From: Rhodospirillales bacterium
Lineage (GTDB): Bacteria; Pseudomonadota; Alphaproteobacteria; Rhodospirillales; JAPHRK01
DNA: 63,085 nucleotides
Reading direction: 5' to 3'
NCBI GenBank assembly: GCA_026196105.1
Contig: JAPHRK010000016.1
Coordinates: 1-63,085, forward strand
In this document: positions 7,742 to 18,474 of the stretch, one piece after another
Numbering within the stretch: position 1 is the first letter of the stretch
Layout of the letters: every line of letters starts with the position of its first letter
Notes under the pieces: model-generated
Database searches by the model: none
Seen by the model: only the letters and a program-made list of their open reading frames with translations
Told to the model about the DNA's origin: nothing
Translations under genes and position numbers: made by a program

Positions 7742-10245
7742 TCTCCAGTGGGGAAACAAAGGAAGCAGCAGGAGGTGGGGTAGGTTTTTGGTATTTGTCT
7801 TCATTTTGGTCAATCCTGCTCATTGTTTTCTCGACTTTCTATGTATTATTGTCGTTCTTTGGGGGGGAATATAGCCCTTACAAAGATATTCCAGCCCTAC
7901 TCAGTGTTTTTTCCTTTGGAGGACTTTCATGGTCCTTAGGAAGTTCTCAAGATAAAGCTAAGTTAGATAAATTACTTGCTGCAGCAGCTGAATCTGATGG
8001 TGCAGCTTTGCTTATTGTTGGCCCTGACCGGGAAGCCGTTTATGCCAATGGAGCTTTCCACCGCCTTTTCCCTTCTACAGGCGTTGATGGCCTTCGGGTT
8101 GAGGGAGGAGAGGCCTCGATCTCAGCTATCGCCTCTCTAGTCCATGGTGAGGCCTCGCAAATTGAGCTCGATCGCTTATTAGGAAGTGCCATTGAAGAGC
8201 GTAATGATTCCGGTGAAATATGTATCACTACCCCTTCAGGCCACTATGAATGGCGGGGATTAAATGTTTCCCCAATTCAAAAATTTCCAGGATACCTTCT
8301 GGTTTCAGCACGCGATGTAACAGCTCGGCATGAACTTGAAGTAGTTCGCCGGAGCGAAGAGAAATTGGTGAGGGATTTTATTGATCACTTGCCAGTCGGT
8401 TTCTTTTCTTCAGATGCCGATGGGAGGTTCATTTATGTCAACGAGACTCTGGCAAATTGGCTTGGTATAGAGCCAGGAGAGCAATATGGAGATGAAGGCC
8501 TCGCTGATTTTATTGTTGGTGATGATGCAAAAGAGGGAACACCAGGGAAAGATAAAGAGGCAGATCACGGAGAAGTATTGTTGCATGGCGCGAGTGGGGG
8601 TGATTTTAGTGTTTATTTGCGCCAATCCCAGCGAACCTCGAAAAGTGGTGATTTTGTCTATAGTCGCTCAGTTGTTTTAAGAGATGTTGCAGCGGATAGT
8701 GGCAATGCTGTGGTCGGATTTATTGCTCATAAACTTAAGGCTCTCTTTGATGCGGCTCCGATAGGCATCGCTCAAATGGATATTAGTGGTGAGATTGTTG
8801 AAGCCAATATGGCTTTCACCAAAATGCTTGGTATGGGGCGGGATCAGGCAACGGGGAAGGCACTAAATGAATTTATTAAGAAGGAAGACCGCCAGGATAT
8901 GGAGGTTTTGCTTTCCAAAATCGTTATGGGAACAGTGCCTGCTGGGAATTTTGAAGTCAGGTTTGCCACCAAAGAAGGCCGTGAGAAAGTAAGTACGGTT
9001 TATGCCGGTTGTATTGATGACGGAGATGGTGATGTTTCTGGCTTGATGTTGCATTTCATTGATACGACGGAACGCAAACATCTGGAAATGGAGTTTACCC
9101 AATCTCAACGTATCCAAGCCGTTGGTCAACTCGCGGGGGGTGTTGCCCATGATTTTAATAACCTGCTGACGGCTATGATTGGGTTCTGTGATCTGTTGCT
9201 TGGTCGCCATGGTCCAGGAGACCCGTCATTTGCTGACGTTATGCAGATCAAGCAAAATGCTAACCGTGCTGCCAATCTTGTTCGTCAGCTCCTTGCTTTC
9301 TCCCGTAAGCAAACGCTCCAACCTAAGGTGATTGATGTTACAGGGGCGATCTCTGAAATGTCGAACCTAATTCGCCGCTTGATCGGCGAGAATATGGAAT
9401 TTGAGATCGTTCATGGGCATAACTTGGGTAAGGTCCGTGTCGACCCTGGTCAATTTGATCAAGTTGTCATTAATCTCGCCGTTAATGCCCGTGATGCGAT
9501 GCCCTCTGGGGGGAAACTCACGATCACTACACGAAACCATATATTGGAGCAGCCTGAGCAACGTGACCAAGACGTCATGCCTGCTGGCGATTATGTTTTA
9601 ATTGAAGTCGCTGACACGGGTGTTGGGATTTCTAAAGAAGATATTGGCAGTATTTTTGAACCCTTCTTTTCAACAAAAGAAGTAGGTGCTGGGACAGGTC
9701 TCGGCCTTTCAACAGTCCATGGCATTATTCATCAAACAGGAGGCTTTATCTTTGTTGATAGTGCTCCTGGTGACGGTACTGCCTTTAGTATTTTTCTCCC
9801 TTGTTATGAGGGGGGAGAAGAAGTTTCTGAAGAAGCTGATAGCGCTCCAGAAAAAGGGATTGTTGACCTTACAGGTGTTGGCAATATTTTACTTGTTGAA
9901 GATGAGGATGCGGTACGCCTGTTTGCGGCTCGGGCTCTAACAAATAAAGGATACAAAGTTCAGGAAGCGCAAAATGCTGAAGAAGCTCTAGATATTATCA
10001 AAGAGAATAAAATTAAAATCGATTTGATTGTTACAGACATGGTGATGCCCGGTATGGATGGGTATACCATGGTACGTTATATCCGTGAGAGCCATCCCAA
10101 TATTAAAGTGATCCTGATGTCAGGTTATGCAGAAGATGCGATTCCTGAAGAAATTGGAACTGATACGACTATCAATTTTATGCACAAACCCTTCAGCCTC
10201 AAAGACCTTGCTGCTTTAGTGAAGACGGTTCTGGGTGAAGTGTGA
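7738..10245 (+). CDS. cckA: Hybrid sensor histidine kinase, CckA-like
   Basis: An 835-aa protein with two N-terminal TM helices (about 15-60), PAS-type segments (about 75-460), a HisKA domain with phospho-acceptor H471 in GGVAHDFNNLL, an HATPase domain (N-box NLAVNARDAM, G1 DTGVGI, G2 GTGLGL) and a C-terminal receiver domain with D767 in TDMVMPGMDG and lysine in MHKPF. This order and the receiver sequence NILLVEDEDAVRLFAARAL fit CckA, the alphaproteobacterial kinase/phosphatase feeding CtrA and CpdR through ChpT. It is fused translationally to the flhB operon. A different hybrid kinase is possible but less likely. Confidence 0.87.
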   Translation: MISSGETKEAAGGGVGFWYLSSFWSILLIVFSTFYVLLSFFGGEYSPYKDIPALLSVFSFGGLSWSLGSSQDKAKLDKLLAAAAESDGAALLIVGPDREAVYANGAFHRLFPSTGVDGLRVEGGEASISAIASLVHGEASQIELDRLLGSAIEERNDSGEICITTPSGHYEWRGLNVSPIQKFPGYLLVSARDVTARHELEVVRRSEEKLVRDFIDHLPVGFFSSDADGRFIYVNETLANWLGIEPGEQYGDEGLADFIVGDDAKEGTPGKDKEADHGEVLLHGASGGDFSVYLRQSQRTSKSGDFVYSRSVVLRDVAADSGNAVVGFIAHKLKALFDAAPIGIAQMDISGEIVEANMAFTKMLGMGRDQATGKALNEFIKKEDRQDMEVLLSKIVMGTVPAGNFEVRFATKEGREKVSTVYAGCIDDGDGDVSGLMLHFIDTTERKHLEMEFTQSQRIQAVGQLAGGVAHDFNNLLTAMIGFCDLLLGRHGPGDPSFADVMQIKQNANRAANLVRQLLAFSRKQTLQPKVIDVTGAISEMSNLIRRLIGENMEFEIVHGHNLGKVRVDPGQFDQVVINLAVNARDAMPSGGKLTITTRNHILEQPEQRDQDVMPAGDYVLIEVADTGVGISKEDIGSIFEPFFSTKEVGAGTGLGLSTVHGIIHQTGGFIFVDSAPGDGTAFSIFLPCYEGGEEVSEEADSAPEKGIVDLTGVGNILLVEDEDAVRLFAARALTNKGYKVQEAQNAEEALDIIKENKIKIDLIVTDMVMPGMDGYTMVRYIRESHPNIKVILMSGYAEDAIPEEIGTDTTINFMHKPFSLKDLAALVKTVLGEV

Positions 10246-10458
10246 TTCTTATCTAGAGTGATCCTGTTTTCCGATTCTATTCTATACCGATTTGTTTCAA
10301 AAAAACACTAAAAAAATAAGAACAAAAGATGAAATTAAGTAAATTTTTCTATTATAATCAACAGATTAAAATTTTATCTTGCCAATAAGAACAAAATGAG
10401 TACATTGATCATATTGCATCACACAGTGCCCTGTGAAATAAGAAGGGGAGAAATTCAA

Positions 10459-11532
10459 ATGCAGACAGCTTTACGCTTGGTGGACAAACAGACCATGGAT
10501 AAAAATAAGGCACTAGAGGCAGCCGTTACTCAAATTGAAAGAGCCTTCGGCAAGGGATCAATTATGAAGCTTGGCCAGCGTGAAAGCGCGGTTCAAACTC
10601 CTGCTGTTTCTTCGGGATCATTGGGGCTTGATATAGCTTTGGGGATTGGTGGACTACCTTATGGTCGGGTGGTTGAAATTTATGGCCCAGAAAGCTCTGG
10701 TAAAACCACCTTGGCGCTTCACGCTATTGCGGAAGCTCAAAAGGTCGGTGGGACCTGTGCATTTGTTGATGCTGAGCATGCCCTTGATCCAATCTATGCT
10801 CGTAAGTTAGGTGTGGATGTGGATGAGCTGCTCATCTCTCAACCTGATGCAGGCGAGCAAGCCCTAGAAATTGCGGACACCTTGGTTCGTTCTGGGGCGG
10901 TTAATGTCTTGGTGATTGATAGTGTTGCCGCTTTGGTCCCGCGGGCTGAGTTGGAAGGCGAAATGGGCGATCACCATGTCGGCTTACAGGCTCGCTTGAT
11001 GAGCCAAGCTTTACGTAAGCTTACAGGCTCTATCAATCGTTCAAACTGCCTAATTATTTTTATCAACCAAATCAGGATGAAAATTGGCGTGATGTTCGGT
11101 AATCCGGAAACTACGTCTGGCGGTAATGCCCTTAAGTTCTATTCTTCTGTTCGGCTGGAAATTCGCCGTATTGGGCAAATTAAAGATCGCGATGAGGTGG
11201 TTGGTAACCAGACCCGAGTCAAGGTGGTGAAGAACAAACTCGCCCCTCCCTTCAAGATGGTTGAATTCGATATCATTTATGGTGAAGGCGTTTCCAAGAT
11301 GGGTGAATTGCTTGACTTAGGTGTCAAAGCTGATTTGGTCGAAAAATCTGGTTCTTGGTTCTCCTATGGAGATCAACGCATTGGTCAAGGTCGTGAAAAC
11401 GCGAAAAAATTCTTGCGCGAAAACCCTGAAATTTCAGATGAAATTGAGCTGCTCATTCGTAAAAATGCAGGCTTGATCTCTGAAAAAATGATGGATGAAC
11501 CTGTGAGTGACGCCAAAGATGATACAAAATAA
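10459..11532 (+). CDS. recA: Recombinase RecA
   Basis: A 357-aa protein using ATG at 10459, preceded by AAGGGGAG. An in-frame ATG at 10396 would add 21 residues unlike RecA and lacks an RBS. It has Walker A GPESSGKT, Walker B LLVID-type strand at [11 protein letters not shown], and the L2-loop region [14 protein letters not shown]. It acts in homologous recombination and SOS induction. The 213-bp upstream region is AT-rich, and no strict LexA box (GTTC-N7-GTTC) was found. A strong terminator follows. Confidence 0.97.
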   Translation: MQTALRLVDKQTMDKNKALEAAVTQIERAFGKGSIMKLGQRESAVQTPAVSSGSLGLDIALGIGGLPYGRVVEIYGPESSGKTTLALHAIAEAQKVGGTCAFVDAEHALDPIYARKLGVDVDELLISQPDAGEQALEIADTLVRSGAVNVLVIDSVAALVPRAELEGEMGDHHVGLQARLMSQALRKLTGSINRSNCLIIFINQIRMKIGVMFGNPETTSGGNALKFYSSVRLEIRRIGQIKDRDEVVGNQTRVKVVKNKLAPPFKMVEFDIIYGEGVSKMGELLDLGVKADLVEKSGSWFSYGDQRIGQGRENAKKFLRENPEISDEIELLIRKNAGLISEKMMDEPVSDAKDDTK

Positions 11533-11574
11533 AACTTCCCTCTGAATATGATCTTCCCCGAGATCATCACATAG

Positions 11575-11609
11575 CGCACATCTCAAGAATTGAGGTGTGC
11601 GTTTTTTTT
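11575..11609 (+). terminator. Rho-independent terminator of recA
   Basis: A 12-bp stem, CGCACATCTCAA / TTGAGGTGTGCG with one G-T wobble and a GAA loop, is followed by eight T residues. It lies 42 nt after the recA stop. Confidence 0.92.
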
Positions 11610-11723
11610 ATCTCAGGTTATAGATAACTCAAACCACGCGAGGTGTGTTTTCTGGACAGGGGGGCATTGGCGAGGTAAAAGCTCTGGTTTGATTTTTTCA
11701 GCCATAGCTCGTGAAGTATAACC

Positions 11724-14360
11724 ATGCAGACTGCAAACGATATTCGCACCTCTTTTCTCGACTTTTTTGCCAAGAACGGTCATTCCGTTCAGCCATCGAG
11801 CTCATTAGTGCCGTCTAACGATCCTACCCTGATGTTTACCAATGCGGGGATGGTTCAGTTTAAAAACGTTTTCACGGGAGCTGAAAAACGTGATTACTCA
11901 CGGGCTGCAACGTCGCAAAAATGCGTTCGCGCAGGTGGTAAGCACAACGATCTTGAAAATGTCGGGCATACAGCTCGCCATCACACATTTTTTGAAATGT
12001 TGGGGAACTTCTCTTTTGGTGATTATTTCAAGGATGAGGCCATCTCTCTTGCTTGGGAACTGGTAACCAAAGAATATGGCTTACCAAAAGATAAACTAAT
12101 CGCAACTGTCTATGCAGAAGATGATGTTGCCTTTGATCTCTGGAAAAAAATAGCTGGTCTGCCAGATCATAAGATTATTCGTATCGCGACCTCAGACAAC
12201 TTCTGGGCAATGGGCGATACAGGCCCTTGCGGTCCCTGCTCTGAAATTTTCTATGATCACGGTGATAAAATCCCAGGTGGACCTCCTGGTTCACCTGATG
12301 AAGATGGTGATCGCTTTATTGAGATTTGGAACTTGGTGTTTATGCAGTACGAGCAAACACCTGAGGGCCGTCTTGAACTTCCTAAGCCATCTATTGATAC
12401 AGGCATGGGGCTGGAGCGTCTCTCTGCCCTTATGCAAGGTACCCACGACAACTACGAAGTAGATTTGCTTCGGAATCTTATTATGGCTTCTGCAGATGCC
12501 ACTAACACCGACCCAGATGGGGAACATATGATTTCCCATCGGGTTATTGCAGATCATTTGCGGGCATGTAGTTTCTTGATTGCTGATGGTGTTCTTCCGT
12601 CAAATGAAGGCCGTGGTTATGTGCTCCGTCGTATTATGCGCCGCGCTATGCGCCATGCCCAATTGATCGGATGTAAAGATCCCGTAATGTATCGTCTAGT
12701 ACCAGCTTTGGTTAACAATATGGGGCAAGCCTTTGGTGAATTAGTTCGTGCTCAACCCCTTATCGAAGAAACTATGAAGCTGGAAGAAACCCGTTTCAAA
12801 CAAACTCTGGAACGCGGCTTGAAGCTCTTAGATGAGGAAACCGATGGTTTCAATGAAGGCGACCAGCTTTCTGGCGAAGTAGCCTTTAAACTCTATGATA
12901 CTTATGGCTTCCCTCTTGATTTAACCCAAGATGCTCTCAGAAACCGCAGTATTGAGGTGGATATTGAGGGTTATGAAACCGCTATGGAACGCCAACGGGC
13001 TGAAGCTCGTGCCGCATGGTCTGGTTCTGGCGATGCCGCAACTGAACAAATCTGGTTTGATATCAATGAAGAGTTGGGGGCGACTGAATTCCTCGGTTAT
13101 GAAAATGAAACCGCTGAAGGTCAGATAATTGCCCTAGTTGTTGATGGTGAGCGGGTAGAGCAGGCTAGCGAAGGCCAATCTGTTAGCATCGTTACCAACC
13201 AAACACCGTTTTATGGTGAGTCTGGCGGTCAAATGGGTGATGTTGGTTTGGTTAAGGGTGAAAGTTCTGAAACCACTGTTGAAGATACATTGAAAAAGCT
13301 TGGATCATTGCATGTCCATGTTGGCAAGGTTTCAAAAGGGACCTTGGCTGTTGGTGATGCGGTTTCCCTTGAGGTAAACAAAGAGCGTCGGGCCTCTCTT
13401 CGTGGCAACCACTCAGCTACCCATCTATTGCACGAAGCTTTGCGCCGTCGTCTCGGAGACCACGTTACACAGAAAGGTTCTTTAGTCGCCTCTGAGCGCC
13501 TCCGATTTGATATTAGCCACCCAAAAGGCATTACTGCTGAGGAAATGGCGACGGCTGAAGCTGAAGTGAATAGTCGTATTCGCCAAAATAGTGAAGTCGT
13601 TACCCGGTTAATGACCCCAGATGAAGCCATTGAACAAGGAGCTATGGCTCTGTTCGGTGAAAAATACGGCGAAGAAGTCCGGGTTGTTTCTATGGGTGAA
13701 GATGGTGAGCAACCGTTCTCGACAGAACTTTGCGGTGGTACCCATGTGCGCCGTACAGGTGATATTGGTGTATTTAAAGTGGTCAGTGAAGGCGCTGTTG
13801 CTGCTGGTGTGCGTCGGATAGAAGCTCTGACTGGCTCAGCTGCCTTTGCTTACCTTGAGCAGCAAGAAAAAGCCCTGTTTGAAACCGCAGCAGTTTTAAA
13901 AGTAGCCCCCGCAGACGTAACCATACGTGTTGCTGCACTGATTGAAGAACGTAAAAAGCTAGAACGTGAATTAACCGAAGCGCGCAAGGCTGCTGCCTCT
14001 GGGGGTGCTGCTGCGGGTGGTGACGCGGCTAAGGACGTCAATGGCATTGCTTATATGGGTAAAACTGTTGAGAACCTTCCCGCTAAAGAGCTTAAGGGCT
14101 TGGTCGATGACATGAAGCAAAAGCTTGGCTCTGGTGTTGTTGCTGTTATTGCGGTTAATGATGGTAAGGCTTCTTTGGTTGTTGGGGTTACCGATGACCT
14201 TAAAGATAAACTCAGTGCTGTTGACTTGGTACGCGCTGGCTCTGCTGCTGTTGGTGGCAAAGGCGGTGGCGGGCGTCCTGACATGGCTCAGGCTGGGGGA
14301 CCAGATGGTTCCAAAGCAGGTGAGGCTATCGCTGCTATTGAAGCGGTTCTCGCTGGTTAA
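11724..14360 (+). CDS. alaS: Alanine--tRNA ligase
   Basis: An 878-aa class II synthetase. Its order is catalytic core (motifs near [11 protein letters not shown] and GMGLERL), tRNA-recognition region, editing domain with the metal ligands HSATHLLH and CGGTHV, and a C-terminal DHHA1-type domain with the glycine-rich end [16 protein letters not shown]. Length and motif order are normal. It follows recA after its terminator; its last 4 nt overlap the convergent acetyltransferase gene. Confidence 0.98.
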   Translation: MQTANDIRTSFLDFFAKNGHSVQPSSSLVPSNDPTLMFTNAGMVQFKNVFTGAEKRDYSRAATSQKCVRAGGKHNDLENVGHTARHHTFFEMLGNFSFGDYFKDEAISLAWELVTKEYGLPKDKLIATVYAEDDVAFDLWKKIAGLPDHKIIRIATSDNFWAMGDTGPCGPCSEIFYDHGDKIPGGPPGSPDEDGDRFIEIWNLVFMQYEQTPEGRLELPKPSIDTGMGLERLSALMQGTHDNYEVDLLRNLIMASADATNTDPDGEHMISHRVIADHLRACSFLIADGVLPSNEGRGYVLRRIMRRAMRHAQLIGCKDPVMYRLVPALVNNMGQAFGELVRAQPLIEETMKLEETRFKQTLERGLKLLDEETDGFNEGDQLSGEVAFKLYDTYGFPLDLTQDALRNRSIEVDIEGYETAMERQRAEARAAWSGSGDAATEQIWFDINEELGATEFLGYENETAEGQIIALVVDGERVEQASEGQSVSIVTNQTPFYGESGGQMGDVGLVKGESSETTVEDTLKKLGSLHVHVGKVSKGTLAVGDAVSLEVNKERRASLRGNHSATHLLHEALRRRLGDHVTQKGSLVASERLRFDISHPKGITAEEMATAEAEVNSRIRQNSEVVTRLMTPDEAIEQGAMALFGEKYGEEVRVVSMGEDGEQPFSTELCGGTHVRRTGDIGVFKVVSEGAVAAGVRRIEALTGSAAFAYLEQQEKALFETAAVLKVAPADVTIRVAALIEERKKLERELTEARKAAASGGAAAGGDAAKDVNGIAYMGKTVENLPAKELKGLVDDMKQKLGSGVVAVIAVNDGKASLVVGVTDDLKDKLSAVDLVRAGSAAVGGKGGGGRPDMAQAGGPDGSKAGEAIAAIEAVLAG

Positions 14361-14890
14361 ATGGCAAAGGCCTTGGCATAGTGAACCTGACCGCCTTGGC
14401 TAAGGGTTTTCTCTTTTAATTCGAGAGCCATAAAGGCATTTCCAACCTCTTTAAAAGGAGAGGTAAGGAGGGCAGCGAGTTTGGGGGCAAACCCAAAACG
14501 GGGATAAAACTTAGGGTGGCCTAATACGACAATGGCCTCGACACCCAAAATTTGGCAAATCTCAATTCCTTCACGAACTAAAGCGCTTCCGATACCTTTG
14601 TTTTGGTATTCAGGCAGAACTGCCATTGGTGCAAGAGCAACACCATCAACGATCAGGTCATCACGAGTAATAGGTAAATCACTAAACATTATATGCCCGA
14701 CCAGTTGGCCTTCTAAGATAGCGATAAGGGAAAGCCTCAATGCGCCTTCTTCACGCAAAGCAACGATTAGTTGGGCTTCGTCTTTCTGCTCAAAAGCTGC
14801 TTCATTTATCTGTGAGACCAGGGGATGATCGGCGGGTGTTTCTAATCGAATGGTGAGGTCAATCATCGTTTTGCCATTGCTATTGGTCAT
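14357..14890 (-). CDS. GNAT-family N-acetyltransferase (YhbS-like)
   Basis: A 177-aa protein with the GNAT acetyl-CoA loop at about 96-103 ([12 protein letters not shown]) and the family continuation [15 protein letters not shown], typical of the YhbS-type subgroup. The substrate is unknown. The start ATG at 14888-14890 has AGGGA upstream. It is convergent with alaS (4-nt overlap) and divergent from the MFS gene. Confidence 0.88.
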   Translation of the reverse strand: MTNSNGKTMIDLTIRLETPADHPLVSQINEAAFEQKDEAQLIVALREEGALRLSLIAILEGQLVGHIMFSDLPITRDDLIVDGVALAPMAVLPEYQNKGIGSALVREGIEICQILGVEAIVVLGHPKFYPRFGFAPKLAALLTSPFKEVGNAFMALELKEKTLSQGGQVHYAKAFAI

Positions 14891-14953
14891 CGTTAATCCC
14901 TATATGGTGTCACACCTTTAATCACTGACACGCGGAAAGCCAAGGAGAACTCG

Positions 14954-16147
14954 TTGAATCCCCATCATCAAAAAGGTTGGCGAAGTCCTAAGGGGTTGTT
15001 GATTCTGATTTCAGCCGCAATGCCTTTGTCTCTTGGAACCTGGATGGCTTTGATTAATAATTTTGCTATTGAGCGGGCAGCCTTTGATGGGGCCGATATA
15101 GGGATGCTCCAGAGTATCCGTGAAATTCCTGGTTTCCTTGCCTTTGCCGTCGTCTTTTTATTGTTGCTCTTTAGAGAGCAAACTCTGGCAATGATTGCCT
15201 TGATGATGCTGGGAATCGGTACCGCTTTTACCGGGTTGTTCCCAACCTTCTGGGGGTTGTGTGCTACCACGCTCTTTATGTCTGTTGGCTTTCATTATTA
15301 TGAAACTGTACGCCAATCTCTTGCCTTACAATGGCTTGAGATTGACGAAGCGCCAACAGTTATGGGTAAGCTGGTTGCTGTGGGTTCTTTTGCCTCCCTT
15401 GTATCTTATGGGGTTATTTATTTTGCCCTCGATTTTTTTGGGCTCTCTATGGAATGGGTCTATGCCCTCGGAGGAGGGTTAACGGCGGTACTGACCCTGT
15501 TTGCCTGGATTGCCTATCCGCATTTCCCTGAAAAGGTCGAGCAACGTAAACATTTAGTCCTTCGTAAGCGTTACTGGCTTTATTACGCTATTACGTTCTT
15601 ATCCGGTGCCAGGCGACAGATTTTTACCGTCTTTGCCAGCTTCTTGATGGTGGAAAAATTTGGTTATGATGCCGCTGCAATTACTTTGATGTTCCTGGCT
15701 AATATGGCAATCAATATGTATGTAGCTCCTTTGATTGGTCGGTTGATTTCCAAGTGGGGTGAACGTAAAGCGCTGACCTTAGAATATACCGGCCTTGTCG
15801 TCGTTTTCACCAGCTATGCTTTTGTTGATAATGAGTGGTGGGCTGTGGCTCTCTATATTATTGATCATATGTTCTTCGCCATGGCGATTGCGATTAAAAC
15901 CTACTTTCAAAAAATTGCAGACCCGGCAGATATTGCGCCGACGGCAGGGGTCGCCTTCAGCATTAACCATATTGCAGCCGTTACTTTACCTGTCGCTCTT
16001 GGTTTCATTTGGTTAGTATCACCTATGGCTGTCTTCTTAGTTGGGGCAGGGATTGCCTTCGCTTCTTTAATCCTTGCCAGAATGATTCCGCCTAACCCAT
16101 CTGAAGGAAATGAAGTAATCTCATTTTTTAGGACGGTTCCAGCTTGA
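14954..16147 (+). CDS. MFS transporter
   Basis: A 397-aa membrane protein with about 12 hydrophobic helices and a central cytoplasmic loop rich in basic residues (EKVEQRKHLVLRKRYW). It starts at TTG (14954-14956), preceded by AAGGAG. No substrate-specific motif is recognised. It stands alone between a divergent acetyltransferase and the MoxR gene. Confidence 0.82.
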   Translation: MNPHHQKGWRSPKGLLILISAAMPLSLGTWMALINNFAIERAAFDGADIGMLQSIREIPGFLAFAVVFLLLLFREQTLAMIALMMLGIGTAFTGLFPTFWGLCATTLFMSVGFHYYETVRQSLALQWLEIDEAPTVMGKLVAVGSFASLVSYGVIYFALDFFGLSMEWVYALGGGLTAVLTLFAWIAYPHFPEKVEQRKHLVLRKRYWLYYAITFLSGARRQIFTVFASFLMVEKFGYDAAAITLMFLANMAINMYVAPLIGRLISKWGERKALTLEYTGLVVVFTSYAFVDNEWWAVALYIIDHMFFAMAIAIKTYFQKIADPADIAPTAGVAFSINHIAAVTLPVALGFIWLVSPMAVFLVGAGIAFASLILARMIPPNPSEGNEVISFFRTVPA

Positions 16148-16219
16148 TCATAAGCCTCGCTTTGCCTAATTTGTTGGGTAGTAAACTATCTTTATATTAG
16201 AAATGGATACCGGAAAGTC

Positions 16220-17062
16220 ATGAAATTCACCGGCACTGACGATTATGTCGCTACAGAAGACCTTATGGTTGCGGTTAATGCTGCCATTACATTGGAACGT
16301 CCCCTCCTTGTTAAAGGGGAGCCAGGAACAGGTAAAACTGTTTTGGCTATTGAAGTTGCTAAGGCACTTGGAGCTGACTTCATCCCTTGGCACATCAAAT
16401 CAACAACTAAAGCCCAGCAGGGTCTTTACGAGTATGATGCTGTTTCTCGCTTGCGAGATTCTCAGCTTGGGGACGGCCGGGTTCATGATATTTCAAACTA
16501 CATTGTTAAAGGCAAGATGTGGGAAGCTTTTGAAGCCACCAAACGCCCAGTCCTGCTGATTGACGAAATCGATAAAGCTGATATCGAATTTCCTAACGAT
16601 TTGCTCCTGGAGCTTGATCGCATGGAGTTTCATGTTTATGAAACTCAAAAATTGATCAAGGCAGCTCAGCGCCCGATCGTAATAATTACCTCTAACAATG
16701 AGAAAGAGTTGCCTGACGCCTTCTTGCGTCGTTGTTTTTTCCATTATATCCGTTTCCCAGATGAAGAAACGATGGCGGATATTGTCGAGGTTCATTTCCC
16801 CGGCCTGAAGAAAAATCTTCTACGAGAAGCTTTAGCGGCCTTCTATGAAGTCCGGGAAGTTCCCGGCCTGAAAAAGAAGCCATCAACCTCAGAACTGCTT
16901 GATTGGATTAAGCTTCTCCTAGCGGAAGATATTCCCCCAGAGGCACTGCGCAGTAAAGACAAAAAAGACCTTATTCCGCCGCTCTACGGGGCATTGCTTA
17001 AGAATGAACAAGACGTTCACCTATTTGAGCGTTTGGCCTTTTTGAATCGCCGTGATGGGTAA
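16220..17062 (+). CDS. MoxR-family AAA+ ATPase (CoxD-like)
   Basis: A 280-aa AAA+ ATPase with Walker A GEPGTGKT (about residue 33), Walker B LLIDEIDKAD and sensor 1 ITSNNEKELP. MoxR proteins act with VWA-domain partners as chaperones that mature or insert cofactors into complexes. The likely partner is the CoxE-like VWA protein at 18475-19650, with an MscS channel gene between them. The target complex is not evident from the neighbourhood. Confidence 0.88.
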   Translation: MKFTGTDDYVATEDLMVAVNAAITLERPLLVKGEPGTGKTVLAIEVAKALGADFIPWHIKSTTKAQQGLYEYDAVSRLRDSQLGDGRVHDISNYIVKGKMWEAFEATKRPVLLIDEIDKADIEFPNDLLLELDRMEFHVYETQKLIKAAQRPIVIITSNNEKELPDAFLRRCFFHYIRFPDEETMADIVEVHFPGLKKNLLREALAAFYEVREVPGLKKKPSTSELLDWIKLLLAEDIPPEALRSKDKKDLIPPLYGALLKNEQDVHLFERLAFLNRRDG

Positions 17063-17080
17063 CCCTTAAAAGGGATACAA

Positions 17081-18445
17081 ATGGAAACCATACCCTATTG
17101 GGACAAAATTGAGCCTTATCTGCTGGCACTGAAGGACTGGGTACTAACCACAGTCATCGTGCCAAGCAGTGTGGTTCAGCTTGTTTTGATTTTGGGGGGG
17201 TATTTGTTTGGGCGTTGGCTGGCGCCAAAGCTTAAGAGTCTGCTTGAAAAAATCTTAGTTGTTCCGTGGATTGTGCGGTATTTTTCGCAACTAGCAACAT
17301 CTGTTTTGGAACTCGCCCTACCTATTGTTATGGCCATAACTTTTTGGTTTATGGCGACAATTGCTGAGTTCTCAAGCTGGCCTCATCACTTAATTACTAG
17401 TGTTGTCGGCCTGCTCTTTGCCTGGGTTGTGATACGCCTTATGGCATCGGTGGTGGGGAATGCCTCATGGGCAAGAGTGATTGCTATGGTCGCCTGGACT
17501 TTGGCGGCTTTAAACCTACTTGGTCTGCTTGATAATACCTTAGTTTTTTTGGAGAGCATTGCCTTTGAAATTGGTAAAATTAGAATCTCCCTCCTTGAGA
17601 TAGGAAAAGGGGTCATCGCTCTTGCCTTTATGCTCTGGCTGGCAAGTTTTGCCTCTCGGTTATTAGAAAATCGTTTCAAAAGCTCGAAAAACCTTTCTCC
17701 TTCAGTTCAGGTGCTGTTTAGCAAGCTGAGTCGTGCTGCACTGTTTGTCTTTGCTATTATTATGGGACTGCAATCAGTTGGTATCGACTTGACGGCTTTT
17801 GCAGTGTTCAGTGGTGCCGTTGGTTTAGGGGTTGGCTTTGGCCTGCAAAAGATTGTTTCCAACCTGATCAGCGGTATTATTTTGTTGCTGGATAAATCTG
17901 TGAAGCCAGGAGATGTGATTGCTATTGGGCAAACTTACGGCTCAATCAATTCTCTGGGCGCGCGCTATGTTTCGGTGATTACCCGTGACGGCACTGAGCA
18001 TTTGATACCTAATGAAGAGCTGATCAGTCAGCGGGTAGAAAATTGGTCTTACTCCAATACGGAGGTGCGGATCAAAACGAAGATCGGTATCGCGTATGAT
18101 TCAGATGTTAACAAAGCTCGAGAATTGGTACTTCAGGCAATCGCCAGTGTTCCTCGAGCTTTAAAACATCCGGCTCCCATGTGCCATTTGATTGATTTTG
18201 CTGATAATGGTGTTTTGCTTGAAGCTCGAATTTGGATAAATGATCCACAAAATGGTGTTGCAAATGCACGGAGTGATATGCTGATGAAGGTTTGGGAGTT
18301 ATTTAATGAGCACAATATCAACTTCCCTTATCCTCAGCGTGACCTTCATATCAAAGAGGCGATACCCCTGCGGGTATCTCTTGAAAAAAATAACGAGGAG
18401 GTATCTACGGATAGCTCTCCCCAAGTGAAGAATAAAACAGTATAA
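17081..18445 (+). CDS. MscS-family mechanosensitive ion channel
   Basis: A 454-aa protein with several N-terminal TM helices (about 25-245) and the MscS pore/beta domain: glycine-rich TM3 AVFSGAVGLGVGFGLQKIVSN followed by LLLDKSVKPGDVIAIGQTYG and VITRDGTEHLIPNEELISQ. It releases solutes under hypo-osmotic stress. It starts 18 nt after moxR and 29 nt before the VWA gene, so all three are probably co-transcribed. Confidence 0.93.
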   Translation: METIPYWDKIEPYLLALKDWVLTTVIVPSSVVQLVLILGGYLFGRWLAPKLKSLLEKILVVPWIVRYFSQLATSVLELALPIVMAITFWFMATIAEFSSWPHHLITSVVGLLFAWVVIRLMASVVGNASWARVIAMVAWTLAALNLLGLLDNTLVFLESIAFEIGKIRISLLEIGKGVIALAFMLWLASFASRLLENRFKSSKNLSPSVQVLFSKLSRAALFVFAIIMGLQSVGIDLTAFAVFSGAVGLGVGFGLQKIVSNLISGIILLLDKSVKPGDVIAIGQTYGSINSLGARYVSVITRDGTEHLIPNEELISQRVENWSYSNTEVRIKTKIGIAYDSDVNKARELVLQAIASVPRALKHPAPMCHLIDFADNGVLLEARIWINDPQNGVANARSDMLMKVWELFNEHNINFPYPQRDLHIKEAIPLRVSLEKNNEEVSTDSSPQVKNKTV

Positions 18446-18474
18446 TTAGGTTAAACTAGGAAAGTACGAAGGCT

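Noticed and set aside
10320-10403. LexA-box-like half sites upstream of recA (GAAC-N7-GAAA at 10320, GAAC-N7-GTAC at 10389)
   Set aside because: Neither matches the alphaproteobacterial GTTC-N7-GTTC / GAAC-N7-GAAC box fully, and the region is AT-rich, so chance matches are likely.
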